From contig OZ004581.1 in NCBI GenBank assembly GCA_963924555.1, positions 5,867,338 through 5,931,337 on the forward strand: DNA of 64,000 nt, read 5' to 3'. Shown here one piece after another: positions 33,271 through 44,345 of the stretch (the first letter of the stretch is position 1; each line of letters begins with the position of its first letter). The translations under genes were made by a program, and so were the position numbers. Source of the DNA: Crambe crambe. Taxonomy: Eukaryota; Porifera; Demospongiae; Poecilosclerida; Crambeidae. The notes below the pieces were generated by a model. The model made no database searches. It was not told where the DNA came from and saw only the letters and a list, made by a program, of their open reading frames with translations.

Positions 33271-34709
33271 TCAGTGAAACTGTCTGATTTTCCTTCCTCG
33301 ACTGGGTGTAGATATCCTGTATGACAAAGGTGTTGGCTTCTCTAATACAGTATAAGGTCCATGCCATTGAGCCTTCATCCCAGTTGAATCCTCTGGGAGT
33401 AGTACCAATACTGGATCTCCAACTTCCAAAGGGTCATCACGTGCACTCTTGTCATACCACTGTTTCATCTTGGTCTTCTTTCTTTTCTCTGTCTCCTTTG
33501 CTAACTTGGATGTTTCCATCAATCTCTCCTGGGTCTTCATCACAAATTCCACCACTGACTGTGGGAGACTCTCCCGTAGCTGCCAAGCACTGTCAATGGT
33601 CCTCGAACGTCACGACCGAACATAAGCTCAAACGGGCTAAACCCTGTCGTGCTGTGGGGGGTTTCTCTGTAAGCAAACAGTAGATATGAGATCCAGGTGT
33701 CCCATTCTCTGATCTCCAGACATGTCTTTCTGAGCATCTGTTTTAGGGTAGAGTGGAATCTTTCAAGCATTCCATTTGACTGGGGATGGTACGGGCTGGT
33801 CTTTAAGTGTGCAATGTCTAACTTCCTCAATAGCTCCTGTGTCACTCTTGCCAGAAAATTCGATCCTCTGTCTGATAAGATCTGCTCGGGTAATCCATAA
33901 CGCGAGAAGATAGTGAGCAACTCCTGACAAATTGTGGGGGCATCGATCCGGTGAAGTGGTACTGCCTCTGGATACTTTGTAGCAAAATCCATCAATGTTA
34001 GGACATACCTGTTCCCCCTTCTGGTTCTCTCCAGTGGTCCAACTATATCAATAGCCACTCTTTGCCGAGGTCGTTCCATCACTGGTAGGGGTATCAATGG
34101 TGCCCTGGTCGGCCTCCTTTTGTTCCCCTTCTGGCACTGAATGCATTCCTTGCACCAACGTTGTGTATCTCATCCTAGCCCTGGCCAATAGAAGTACTTG
34201 GCAATCCTCTCAGCCGTCCTTCGTTTCCCAAGGTGACCTGCATACGGTAAAGCATGTGCCATGGTAAAGATATCCTTTCTCAATTCCTTTGGTATCACAA
34301 TCAGGCGCAACTTCTCTCCCATTGTCGAGTCTGCTGCTCTCATCAGTAGGCCATCCTCCATCTGGAATAGTGACTCCTCACTTCCTCTTGCTTCTGCTAT
34401 CAGGGGTTGCAATGTTGGGTCATGCTGTTGTTTGACTATGATGTCAGCTCTGGTCAACTGGGTCCAGTGATCTCCTGCCTGTTGTTCTGCTCCTGTGGTT
34501 ACTGCTTCTATCCAAGTGTCAAAGGGTGTTTCCTGCCATCCTACCGAGGTAGTCTTCTCTTCAATTTCAGTCTCATCTTTTCCTGGTCTGTCTTCCTTGT
34601 TTGTATCCTTCTCTAGGGCTGCTTCTTTCGTCTCATCCTCTCCTGTTTCCATGTCTGAATCCTCCTCCAGAGCTGCTTCTTCTGCCTCCACATCTGCTGC
34701 TTCTTCCAT
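33271..34709 (-). pseudogene. Integrase of the Gmr1-like element (upstream of RT)
   Basis: The order is the HHCC zinc finger (HALPYAGHLGKRRTAERI, then CKECIQCQKG), the DDE core (VAIDIVGPL for the first Asp, LSDRGSNFLA for the second, HPQSNGMLERFHSTL for the Glu) and a GPY/F-type C-terminus (YDKSARDDPLEVGDPVLVLL, WHGPYTVLEKP). Breaks are an in-frame TGA between the finger and the core (about 34,170), a one-base shift near 33,600 and a TGA at the end. Both stops could be CGA-to-TGA decay. All catalytic residues remain. Confidence 0.88.
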
Positions 34710-36452
34710 CTCTGAAGGGCTCTCTGAATCTCCTCCAAGGGTATCGGGTCTGCTCCTGATTCCGCTGTGGCTTCGTCATCCTGCCTTTGTTGTTCCTCTT
34801 GGCTGCTGCTCTGGTCCTCACTGGGAGTACTTCTCTGGGTGGGGGTCTGAGTGTCACCTCCAAACCTGGTATGTCTCTGCCTAGTAGTGCTGTATACTTC
34901 AGTGACCCTAATGGTGCCACAAGGACTTCCAGCTCCAACTTCCAATCTCCAACTTCTAGTGTCACATCTGCCAAATCAAAGGTAGTCACAGTAGGTATCA
35001 GGCCTCTTGCTTCCATCTGCTTCCCATTCAGACATTCATTGGGTAATATCTCCTTTGCGACTACTGTCACTTCCGCTCCAGTGTCAATCAGCATCTCCTT
35101 TGCTTCCATCCCATTAATATGGCCACTCACTGTCCATGGGGCTTTCCTCTCGGCTGGGGGTCTTCTGGATGACACAAATAGTACTCTGGAGGGGCAAATG
35201 TCCCTCATGTGTCCCCATCCATGGCATTCGTAGCACTGAACACGCCTTCCTTCTCCTGTCCTTCTTGGTCCTCCTCCTTTGTGGTAGGTGGGTCCAGGTA
35301 TCTTCTTTGCATCCTTCTGTTCGGTCTCGTCACTCTTCTTCTGACTGTCTGTCACCTTCTCTGCACTCTCCTCTTCTTTCCACTCTCTGCCTTCTGGGTG
35401 TCTGTAAGAGTCTCCTCTCCTCTTATACTTGTTAACTCGATCCCCACTATTCTCATGGTTATCTGTCCAACTGTTTCTTCGATTCCATTTCTGGTCATCC
35501 GGGTCAGTGTGTCTATCTTGGAAATAATACTGAGCAAATCTTGCTGCCTCCTTTGATGACTTTGGCTCCTGACCTCGCACAAATGTAGCTGCCTGCCTTG
35601 GTAATGTCTGCAAAATCTTCTCCATTACTATTTGATCCATAGTTTCTTCCACTGTCTCTCTCTTAGCAAATCTCCTTATCAGCCTTGTCAGTGTGGCTGC
35701 GAACTGAGGGAATGACTGTCCTTTCTCTCACTCCAATGTCCAAAATTCATAGCCTACTCTGGCATGTCGAGTTGAGCAGCTGTCCTGTAGCTCCTCTTTA
35801 ACTGTCTCGTAACTATCTCTTTGCTCTGCACTCAGCTGGAGTAATACCGTCCTACAATTGTCATTGAGCAGGGGCTGCAACTTTCCTGCCCATGCCCGTG
35901 GTGGGTATTCTGCCTTCCTCATATAATTCTCAAATGTATCCAGGTACTCCTCAACATCCGTTGTCCTTGTCATCTTGACCAGCTGTGGAAGCTCCTCTCG
36001 CAAGCGCCTGATTCTCCTATCCTCGTCGTCCAGATCTGCTCCTGAAGCTCAACTCTCTCTTGGTGGTGAATCTTCTCTCTATCATCCGCCTTCTGTAACA
36101 GTACTGTAAATTGCTGCTGCATTAGCTCCCTTTCCGCCTGCCACTTCCGTTCTTGCTCTTCCGCTTCCCATTTCCTGATTCTTTCTTTTTCCTCTCTTTG
36201 CCGTTCCCGTTCCTTGTCCTCTCTCTCTTCCCGTCTGATTCTCTCCTTCTCCTCTCTCGCTCTCTCCTTCTCTTCACGTTCCTCCTTCCGAACTCGTTCC
36301 TGATATTTAATGTACTCCAATATCTCATTCGATCCTTGCTCTCCACCCTGCGAGGTTTCGTCCTTTCTCGGCTTTTTGCTGGTCATTTCCACTTCCTTGT
36401 TCGCTCTCTCCGATGGTTGTCGGGTCTCGACTATTGCACTCAGTCTTGTCAC
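34633..36452 (-). pseudogene. Gag and protease of the Gmr1-like element
   Basis: Minus-strand frames give a highly charged, Glu/Arg-rich coiled-coil region (about 36,120-36,350), a capsid-like segment (DVEEYLDTFENYMRKAEYP), one CCHC zinc knuckle (CYECHGWGHMRDIC) and an aspartic protease with its DTGA box (MLIDTGAEVTVVA) and LLGRDIPG motif. Frameshifts near 35,980 and 35,650-35,730 split gag. An acidic linker (about 34,560-34,720) leads to integrase. Confidence 0.85.
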
Positions 36453-36520
36453 TCGCTTCTAGGTCTCTGCTTCTCCGTGCCTCTCTTGTAACAAACTGAG
36501 CTCCACACGCTGCCACCAGA

Positions 36521-36798
36521 TGTTGGAGGTTCAACCAACGACGCTGTATAAACGCAAGGAAAACTTTTTTTAGCTTTGACTAGCTACCACACAACTCAAC
36601 TGAACTGGAAAAAAACTGGAAAAAACTGGCATGAATCAGCTAATTAATCATTTGCATGACGTGGCACTAAAAATTGTGAACTCCAGTGTGAAACGTGGCA
36701 CAAAAATTCGCGAACTCAGGTGTGACAAAAATAATAAACTAAGGTATGATGACAATGTAGTTAGGGGCCTCCGGGTCCATGGGAGGAGGTCCCTGACA
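36521..36798 (-). repeat. 5' LTR of the Gmr1-like element
   Basis: This 278-bp LTR starts TGTTGGAGGTTCAACC and ends CCCTGACA, followed by a GACAGACA run. It is the promoter-side LTR for the minus-strand element. Confidence 0.9.
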
Positions 36799-37770
36799 GA
36801 CAGACACATAGGAAGTGCGCATGGGAGTCCTTAGGACAGTCCTGTGTAGGACAGTAGGATAGAATGGACACATAGGATTGCAGTGTGCAGGGGAGTCCTT
36901 AGGACTGTCCTGTGTAGGATAGTTAAGCATGCAGGTAAGACTGAAGCAGCTAGGTAATGCATAAAGCCATCGTAGACTTGTAACTAAAGATACTCCAGCT
37001 ATCTGAGATTTATGTAAGTGTGATGCAAGTGTATGGAGAGATGCTTATTTGCAATATGGAGGTTATTCCATCCAAAAAGAGGAGGATCCCCAATGATGCC
37101 AGCTCTCATGTTATTCAAGGAGTGAGTAGAGACGTTATTTTCTCCTGACTCGTATACAAATCATAATCCAAGCTGATTCACAGCTTTCTAATCTTAGCTG
37201 CTCTCTCTCAATACTGTCAGCCATTACTCGCGGCGAAATGGCGCCTGGCTAGCTAGTGCATTACATCATATCATGTGAGCTGTGCATATGTCATATCATG
37301 TGACAAGATACAGCTGATTGGTCTATGCAAAATCCAAAACTAATTAATAGTTTGCCAGAAAAGTTCAACCAGTGTCAGAGATATCAACATGTGTGATGTT
37401 CGTAAGGCATATAAAGCATATATATATTGAAAGTGCTATCGTAAACTCTAATGAAGCTAAATCTGTCTTCTGCACATACGTAAAGCCCACCTGCTATATC
37501 TGCTCTGACTTTATTTAAATCTTGTACAAATTTATACTAAATGTAATGAAATTTGATATTTGGTTAAGAATTGAGAAGTTATAACAGTTATAAAGTATGT
37601 CCATTGTGTGAGTTATAAAGTATCAAGTGAGTGCAAATAAGTGAGTGCAAATGGACTATAAGCAGCATTCCTACAGAACGTATAGCTCTATTTATTCTAC
37701 ATAATACAAGTTGTAGCTATAACTAAAACAGTTTGCAGCTATAATAATAATTATTATTTTAAATTTGTAG
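36799..37770. other. Rest of the gene 1 intron, with a short tandem repeat
   Basis: At 36,805-36,925 a unit of about 70 bp occurs twice (CACATAGG, GGGAGTCCTTAGGAC and GTCCTGTGTAGGA). From 36,930 to 37,770 the DNA is AT-rich and empty. It ends in a polypyrimidine-poor but usable acceptor, TTTAAATTTGTAG. Confidence 0.5.
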
Positions 37771-39029
37771 AAAAACAATATCGACAACAACCCACACCTG
37801 ATCTCAGTATGAATGAGTTGAAATCTTCTGATGTTCCCCTTCAATTCACATTTAACCTGTTAGGTTTGAAGGGAATACATGAAGACAAGTGTATCAAAGG
37901 AAAAGGTGCACGAATAGCAATAATTGACAATGGGTTTTATCCCCATAATGCATTAACAGATAAACGAGTGAAAATTGCTGAAAGTTATCAGATAGTTAAA
38001 TGCAAGGAAGGAAATGTGGAAATAAAACCACTGAAAGAACGATTTCAGCCTCGTGGTACAAGTAGTCATTGCCATGCCACTACAGTTGCTGGGATAGCTG
38101 TTGGACAAGAAGTGAAAAATTGTAAGGTCTACCATGATGAAAGGCCACAATCAGAAAATTATCCTGGTGGAATAGCTCCTGAAGCTGAATTGACGATGTT
38201 TATAATTCCAATAGATGATGATTGTCCAAAAGATACTTACAATTATTTGATTCGTGCACTGAATAAGATTGAATCCTTGCAGAAGTTTGATGTTGTGTCA
38301 ATTTCCCTACGAGCACATGATCAACGTCGCTTTGAACTGAATGAATATAGTCCAGAAAAAGTAAACGATATTGAATCAGGGCAGCAAGAAGCAGGCAAGA
38401 TAATTCAATTACTTCGAAATAAAGGCACACATATAGTGGCTACTTCTAGTAATTGTGGAAGTACGATTTGTGACTTAGAATTTCCAGCTAAACATGGCAG
38501 TGTCATAAGCATTGGAAGCTTGACTTCAGATGGAGGAATTTCAAAATTTAGTAAAAAAGAAAAAGTGGATCTATACTGCTATGGAGAAGTAGGAGCTCCT
38601 CGCTGTATTGATAGAATGGATGATGTCTTTAAGAAATTGTTGGACAATCGAAACCGTCACTATTTCATCACTGACAAAGACAATAAAGACCTGAGAAGGT
38701 ATATCAGCGAGGGTAATGATGCATCACGTGATAAGCTTTTATCAGAGCTTGCCCAAAAAAGAAGTCCACAACTACTTCAAGATGTTTCTGGAACTTCATT
38801 TGCAGCACCAGCCGTTGCTGCATTGATATGTTTGATAATGCAGCATGCCAGGAATTGTGACAAGGAGAAGAAAGAAGGTGAGACTATTTCTTGTGAAAAC
38901 CTTCTATATAACAAACAAAATCTCTTGAAAATCCTCAAACTACAAGCTAATGGTAATTGTATTGTGCAAGCACCTATCGAATTCTTTAATACCAATTATT
39001 CGTCTCTTCTTCCAATGCTATTGGACTAA
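37771..39029 (+). CDS. Gene 1, subtilisin-like serine peptidase (family S8) exon
   Basis: The exon opens at acceptor TTTGTAG|AAAAAC, in phase 1, and runs open for 419 codons to TAA at 39,029. An internal ATG lies at 37,809, and residue numbers here count from it. Catalytic Asp40 is in ARIAIIDNGF, His89 in SHCHATTVAGI (family motif HGTHVAG), oxyanion Asn215 in VATSSNCG and Ser330 in VSGTSFAAPAV. The full triad is therefore present and the enzyme is probably active. There is no signal peptide, pro-domain or membrane segment in the exon, so it is likely intracellular. An insertion of about 80 residues separates the Asn region from the Ser motif (FKKLLDNRNRHYF, YISEGNDASRDK). Phase and strand fit an upstream death-domain exon. 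Alternatively the ATG could begin a free-standing peptidase. Confidence 0.9.
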
Positions 39030-40436
39030 CTGTGCTTATAAGAAACTCTCAGCAATAGCTAATTATTAAACTTGTTATGCAACCATAATCTATAGTGTAT
39101 TAATTTTTTGTTACAGTCAGGGACTAATTAATTTTTTTAGCTTGTTCAAAGTTCAAATTGATGTTGTTCTTGCTTGAAATTAACATCTTAATTTTTGAAG
39201 ACATGGGGCCTACTATAGCTATCTGAGGGTAATTCAAACTATACCAAAAATAATTATGATGTGTGAGGTGATAAGTGGTTAATCATCCATATATTGTAAA
39301 TTCATTGTATATAGTTGCTATTTTAGAGGACCTGGGACACAGCCCTCTTTTAGAGCCTGTCCCTCCAAAAATATCAGCACTTCTATTGTCTCCCTCTAAG
39401 CGCAAATAGTTATAGGCATGCATGCACATGACCTTGACCTTGCATGCAGCTGGCTGGGCAAGTTAATGACTGTCTGAGAGCAAACAGCGAGAGCAGAGTG
39501 CACAAACCTCAAGATTCTATGATCGTCTGAACAGCAAGAGTAAGCCTTAAATAGTGAATAACAGAAGCTACAAAGTCGAGTTAAAACTCTGAGTTGTGAG
39601 AAAGCAGAGAGCCAAGCTGCAAGAGCAGGCATGCTATAACAAAGTATGCAAGAAAACCAAATAAATAGCGAGAGCAGGGTACAAAGCTCAAGATCATCTA
39701 GAAAAAGAGCCTGCAAGAAAGCCAAGAACAGAAGCTACAAAGCCACAAATAAAGCTGAAAACCTATAGTTATGACCACCATAAAGCTCGCTCACTTAAAA
39801 AAATAACTATGAATACCATTAACAAAAAACAAATAAAGATAGTGATAATAATGACAGTGCATGCAAATAAGATCTTCAGTCTTCAGTATAACTACCTGCA
39901 AAAATAAATCAGTGATAACCAAAATGATAATAAGTTTACTATGTGCCGAGGCATCCAGTTTTAAAAAAAGACTAACTTGTTATTATTTTGGAAGGTTGGC
40001 AAGTAGCTATTATAGAGAGAAGAATGTTCAAAAATCAAAAATTCATTGATTCACTAACATATGAAAAAAAAAAATTGACTTTTATTCGAATAATAATAAT
40101 AATAATAATAATAAATTTAAGATCAGCATACTGACTTAATAGTATATTAGTTGCCATAGTGTGTCATGTGCCTTCAAGACCAAAGATTTATCACAGCATT
40201 TACATATTTTTAGGCTATCATTGAGACTAAATTAATTTTATGGAACAAACCCCAGCTCTGACACTCTGCAGCTTGTAACAACTGAGAGATAACAACACAT
40301 GGCTGTATAGGCTTGATCTAATTGTTAATTTTCAGGAATGATAAATCAAGAGCAATACAAAACTGAACTAAAGCCAGATGATACAACTAATATTTTATTC
40401 CAGAACAGTGCATGAATTTACAGGTGCATGATTGTG
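39030..40436. other. 3' flank of gene 1; no further gene
   Basis: An ATTAAA at about 39,065 may serve as polyadenylation signal. From 39,400 to 39,790 imperfect direct repeats (GCGAGAGCAG, ACAGAAGCTACAAAGYC, GCAAGAAAGCCAAG or GCAAGAAAACCAAA) suggest a SINE-like or satellite fragment. A short (AAT)n run is at 40,090-40,113. Nothing coding is supported. Confidence 0.45.
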
Positions 40437-40592
40437 GTTGCATGGTGATTTGACAAGTGTTTTGCTGAGAGTGCATGTTCACCAACACTCCTTCTCACTC
40501 TTAGCAAGAATACGCAGGCCTTTGGTTAGCATATCAGCTACCAGGACAGTTTGATCCTTCCAGCTTCCACTTGGTCACAAATGAAGTGATAG

Positions 40593-42620
40593 CTACTTTA
40601 TCTCAATGTGCTTCTTGGTTTTCCCATGTACTTGCTGATATTTAGCTAGACATATGGCAGATTGCAAGATAATGGTTTCTTGAATGTTCTCCAGATCACT
40701 GATGAGTTGTTGCAGCCAAATAGCTTCCTGTGCTGCTGCAGACAGAACCACATATTCTGCTTCTGCAGTAGATAAGGCAACACAGGATTGTTTGCTGCTC
40801 TTCCAGCTAATAGCAGCTCCTCCAAGGAGAAATACATATCCAGATGTTGATTTTCTATCTCCAACATCCCCAGCCCAGTCTGCATCAGAATATCCAACAC
40901 AATCAGGTGAATCAAAATTGTATTGTAGACCAAAATTGCTGGTTCCTTTCAAGTATCTCAAGATTCTCTTGATAGCAGTCCAGTGTTCCTTAGTAGGTTT
41001 AGCACAGAACCAAGCAACACTACCCACAGCATAAGCAACTTGGTCGATAAATACAATAGACTACCAACTGCAGCTTGATACTCCTTCTGATCACACACAT
41101 TGTCTTCGTTTTCACATTGAACAAGCTTGATGTCAGGATTTACCGGTGTTCTGACTGGCTTGGAATCACTCATGCCTAACTTGTCCAGCACTTTCTCAGT
41201 ATATAGAGGTTGACCGATCCAAATGCTTCCAGTACTTTGATTTTGAGAGATTGTTACTCCTAGGAAGTGATGAAGTTGACCAAGATCCTTCATCTTAAAT
41301 TGCTGGCTCAAATCTTTCTTTACTGTTTTCATCTTAGTTTCACTTCTTCCTCCCAGAATAATGTCATCAACATAAACTGCTATGACGAATATCTCTCCTT
41401 CTGAATCAATAGAAACATAGAGACAGGGGTCACTGATGGTCTGCTTGAATCCCATTTCTTTCAGACGTTGATCTAAGGCATGATTCCAACAGCGAGGTGA
41501 TTGCTTCAGACCATATATGCTTCGTTTGAGATAACATACAAGATGCTCTTCACTGGGTTTGGTGAAACCTTCAGGCTGTTTCATGAAAACTTCTTCTGAT
41601 AGTTCTCCGTATAAGAAGGCAGTAGACACATCCATTTGATGTAGCTGCAGTTTGTAGTGTTCACCCAAAGCAATGACTGACCGAACTGATTCAAAGCGGA
41701 CAACAGGACTGAATGTTTCTTTATAGTCAAGTCCAAATCGTTGGGAATAGCCTTGGGCAACTAGCCTTGCCTTGTAATGTTTAACAGTTCCATCTGCATC
41801 AATTTTTTGTTTGAAAATCCACTTGCTTCCTACAATCTTCCTGTTTGGCAGTGGCTCCATGAGCTCCCAAACTTCATTAGAGTGCAGTGATTCCATCTCT
41901 CTTTCCATGGCATCTATCCACTTGGACTTGTCAGGAGTAGAGAGAGCTTCTTCTACTGTGGACGGATCCTGTTCATCTGAGGCTATCATTCCATGATTGT
42001 GGCCATACCAGTCGGGTTTATGTCTGATTCTACTGGATCTTCGTAGTGGTATGACAGGTGCTTGTGCCTCAGACTCTTCTGATTGATCGATCTCTTCAGA
42101 ATTGGGAATAGCAGATTCCTCAGTAACCGGCTCTTCTTCAATTTCTAACTCCACATACTTGTTAGCTTCTTTTTGCTCCTTCTGAATGCCAGGCATTGAC
42201 GATGATTCATTGAAGACGACATCTCTGCTATAAATCACTTTTTCACGAGTGGCATCATAGAGACGATATCCCTTTTGTTGGTTTCCATACCCCAATAAAA
42301 CACATTTTCTTGTCTTCAGGTCAAGTTTTCGTCTTTCAGTCTTTGGCACATGAGCATATGCACAACATCCAAAGATTCGAAGAGCACTCACATCTGGTTT
42401 ACTGCCATGCCATGCTTCAAAGGGGGTGATACCTTCCAGAGCTTTGGTTGGACTCTGACTTCGAAGATATACTGCTGTTGACAATGCTTCAGCCCAGAAT
42501 CGATGAGGTAACTTTGAATCGGCTAACATGCACTCAACTAATGTACGATTCAGTCTCTCAGAGACACCATTTTGTTGTGGTGTATGAGGTATGGTTACCT
42601 CATGCCTGATACCCTCTGTT
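40593..42620 (-). pseudogene. Copia integrase end, reverse transcriptase and RNase H
   Basis: It starts inside integrase (EGIRHEVTIPHTPQQNGVSE, with the third catalytic residue Glu). It continues through the copia integrase C-terminus (TPFEAWHGSKPDVSALRIFG) and RT: KWIFKQKIDADGTVKHYKAR, QMDVSTAFLYGELSEEVFM and the catalytic YVDD box (IAVYVDDIILGG). RNase H follows after a frame change near 41,020 (GYSDADWAGDVGDRKSTSGY, KSSKQSCVALSTAEAEYV). A 523-codon frame is intact, and the frameshift is the main defect. Confidence 0.92.
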
Positions 42621-42647
42621 AGGATCGGGACGTCAACCCAACACCAG

Positions 42648-42899
42648 TGTTAGGATCGGGACGTCAACCCAACACGGACGGACAGGAAGTGATTAACTAT
42701 TAAACCACACCCACTAACTGAACTATAAAAACTAGTTACATTCTATTTATTCATTCTCTGTTCGAGTGCTGATGTCAATACGGTGTATATATTTTATTCT
42801 AATAATTTAACTAACTACCAAGTCGTTACTTGGGCAGAGAATCCCGTTGCAGTCCCCCGGCTTCGCTCTCCGGCAGACCGGGACCTAGTACCTGTAACA
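42648..42899 (+). repeat. LTR of the nested element
   Basis: It starts TGTTAGGATCGGGACG and ends CCTGTAACA. A TATA-like stretch (GTGTATATATTTTATT) lies at about 42,782. A GGTGGCAGCGG site typical of LTR-element primer binding follows 2 nt after the end. Confidence 0.75.
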
Positions 42900-43457
42900 A
42901 TTGGTGGCAGCGGTAACCGGCAGCTGTAACAGTGGCAGCGGTAACAATTCTAAGACTGAAAGCTATTCATCCGGGCGAAAAGAAGACGATTTAACCAGTC
43001 TGTGTGGCACCTGATTGCCTGTGTGGTAGCTCTCACTCCTTTGTGGACCGAGATAGCCTTTGTGGCCAAGACTCCTGTGTGGAAGAAGCCTTTGTGGTAG
43101 CTAGATCAAAACTCCTCAGGGAACAAACACTCTTGTGCACACTTCATTGAAGATTTAAGATCCTTAGTGGAATCAGAAAGGAAAAATACCTGTGTGGAAG
43201 AAGAAGATACCTGTGTGGAAAAAGAAGACACTTGTGTGAAGAAAAAGAATCCTCAGTGGATGAAAGAAACCAAAGCCAATTCATTGTCTCAATCCCAATC
43301 ATAACTGACTATCCTACTACAAAGAAAGAATAAGACTGTGGTACATATTCATTGCATGAAATCAACCAACATTTGCACACTCTGGCGTCCAGAAAAAGAC
43401 AGAAGGACCCAACAAAAACAACAAAAAAGCACAGATCTACCTCGGTGCCCAGGATTA

Positions 43458-44017
43458 GGGTAGGTGTGGGTATTATGAGTCAGTCCCTATTATGGGTTCA
43501 CCACTTGATGAGAATCTACAAGAGTTGATACTTTAGATATGAAAACTTAATCATTTTTTTGGTCTTTTGATCAAATAAAATCATCCAGAAAATGCTTTAT
43601 TCATGCATAAACATAATATTAAATGAGAAGTTTAAAAATGGGTACAATCGTAACCAATCTGAATAAAAAAAGCACAGGGAAGCAATGATACCACAAGATG
43701 GAGTAAAAAATGAATTTTAAAGTAATCTAAGGTTATTATTTTTATTTTGTAGAAATCTTAGCTACATTATCAATTTTTAGAGACAAAAATCAAGCCAGCG
43801 ACTCATAAATCATACCTATGACTCATAATACCTTCCTGAGTATGTTATGTAAGATCATAACTCCTATCTACAAGATGCAATATTTTTATTACTTTCTCCA
43901 CACATTAGTTCTACATAACCTATTTTATATCTGGAGCAATTTTCAGGATTCTAAGATAGTCCATTTCCAAGAAAAGAGCAACAATACTTAGCTGACTCAT
44001 AATACCCACACCTACCC
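43458..44017. mobile_element. MITE with 26-bp inverted ends and TA target duplication
   Basis: The left end GGGTAGGTGTGGGTATTATG (then AGTCAG) is inverted exactly at the right end (CTGACT then CATAATACCCACACCTACCC). Both ends are flanked by TA (43,456-43,457 and 44,018-44,019), as in Tc1/mariner-type insertions. The 560-bp interior is AT-rich and non-coding. It sits in the leader of the nested LTR element. Confidence 0.88.
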
Positions 44018-44051
44018 TACTGAAGAAGAAGCTTTCCATACTGAAAAAAGA

Positions 44052-44345
44052 ATGGATTCACATGCTACTGAATTTACTCCCCCACCAGTGGATGAAAGGT
44101 ATATAACTACCATAGCTTCAACTGTGAGTAACATCGTGGATGAGAGAGAAACTAGAAGAAGGGAGGAAGAGAGTGAGAGATTCTCAGCATTAATGTCCCG
44201 AATGAATGACAGAGAAAGAGAGAATAGAGCATCCAGGGAAAGAAGGGAGGATGATAGAGACAATGTGCTGGCCAATATTCTCAAAGAAATTGTGATAAGC
44301 AACCAACAAGCAGCCGAGCAGACCAGGCTAGCTGATAGGAGGTAA
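44052..44345 (+). pseudogene. Gag N-terminal fragment of the nested LTR element
   Basis: A 97-codon plus-strand frame starting MDSHATEFTPPPVDERYI, followed by a Glu/Arg-rich coiled-coil stretch (ETRRREEESERFSALMSR). It follows an LTR, primer-site and leader order, so a gag start is likely. The last codons read through into copia sequence, and the rest of gag is missing. Confidence 0.55.

Larger units (their letters stand above)
31437..36798 (-). mobile_element. Gmr1-like Ty3/gypsy retrotransposon, nearly full length
   Basis: The LTRs at 31,437-31,694 and 36,521-36,798 share TGTTGGAGGTTCAACCAACG and end GGTCCCTGACA. Beside the left LTR the minus strand has a purine-rich tract (GGAGGGAGGGG). 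On the minus strand the order is gag, protease, integrase, RT, RNase H, so integrase comes before RT. That order is typical of copia and, within Ty3/gypsy, of the Gmr1 clade; the RT itself is gypsy-type. Defects are few: some gag frameshifts, one shift in integrase and two TGA codons. No clean target duplication is seen. CACAT precedes the left LTR and recurs 6 bp outside the right LTR. The element lies antisense in the gene 1 intron. Confidence 0.9.
42617..44330 (+). mobile_element. Truncated LTR element nested in copia integrase
   Basis: The insertion splits the copia integrase between its TSTEF and EGIRHE stretches. It begins with a 31-bp duplicated LTR tip (TGTTAGGATCGGGACGTCAA at 42,617 and 42,648). 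An LTR (42,648-42,899), a primer-binding-like site (TTGGTGGCAGCGGTAACC) and a leader rich in CTGTGTGG repeats (about 43,005-43,265) follow, then a MITE and the start of a gag. There is no second LTR and no pol, so the copy is 3'-truncated. The exact right border is uncertain by about 10 bp. Confidence 0.8.

Noticed and set aside
31527..36491. Many plus-strand open frames of 60-148 codons
   Set aside because: They lie opposite the Gmr1-like gag, integrase and RT frames and show no family of their own. They are antisense shadows.
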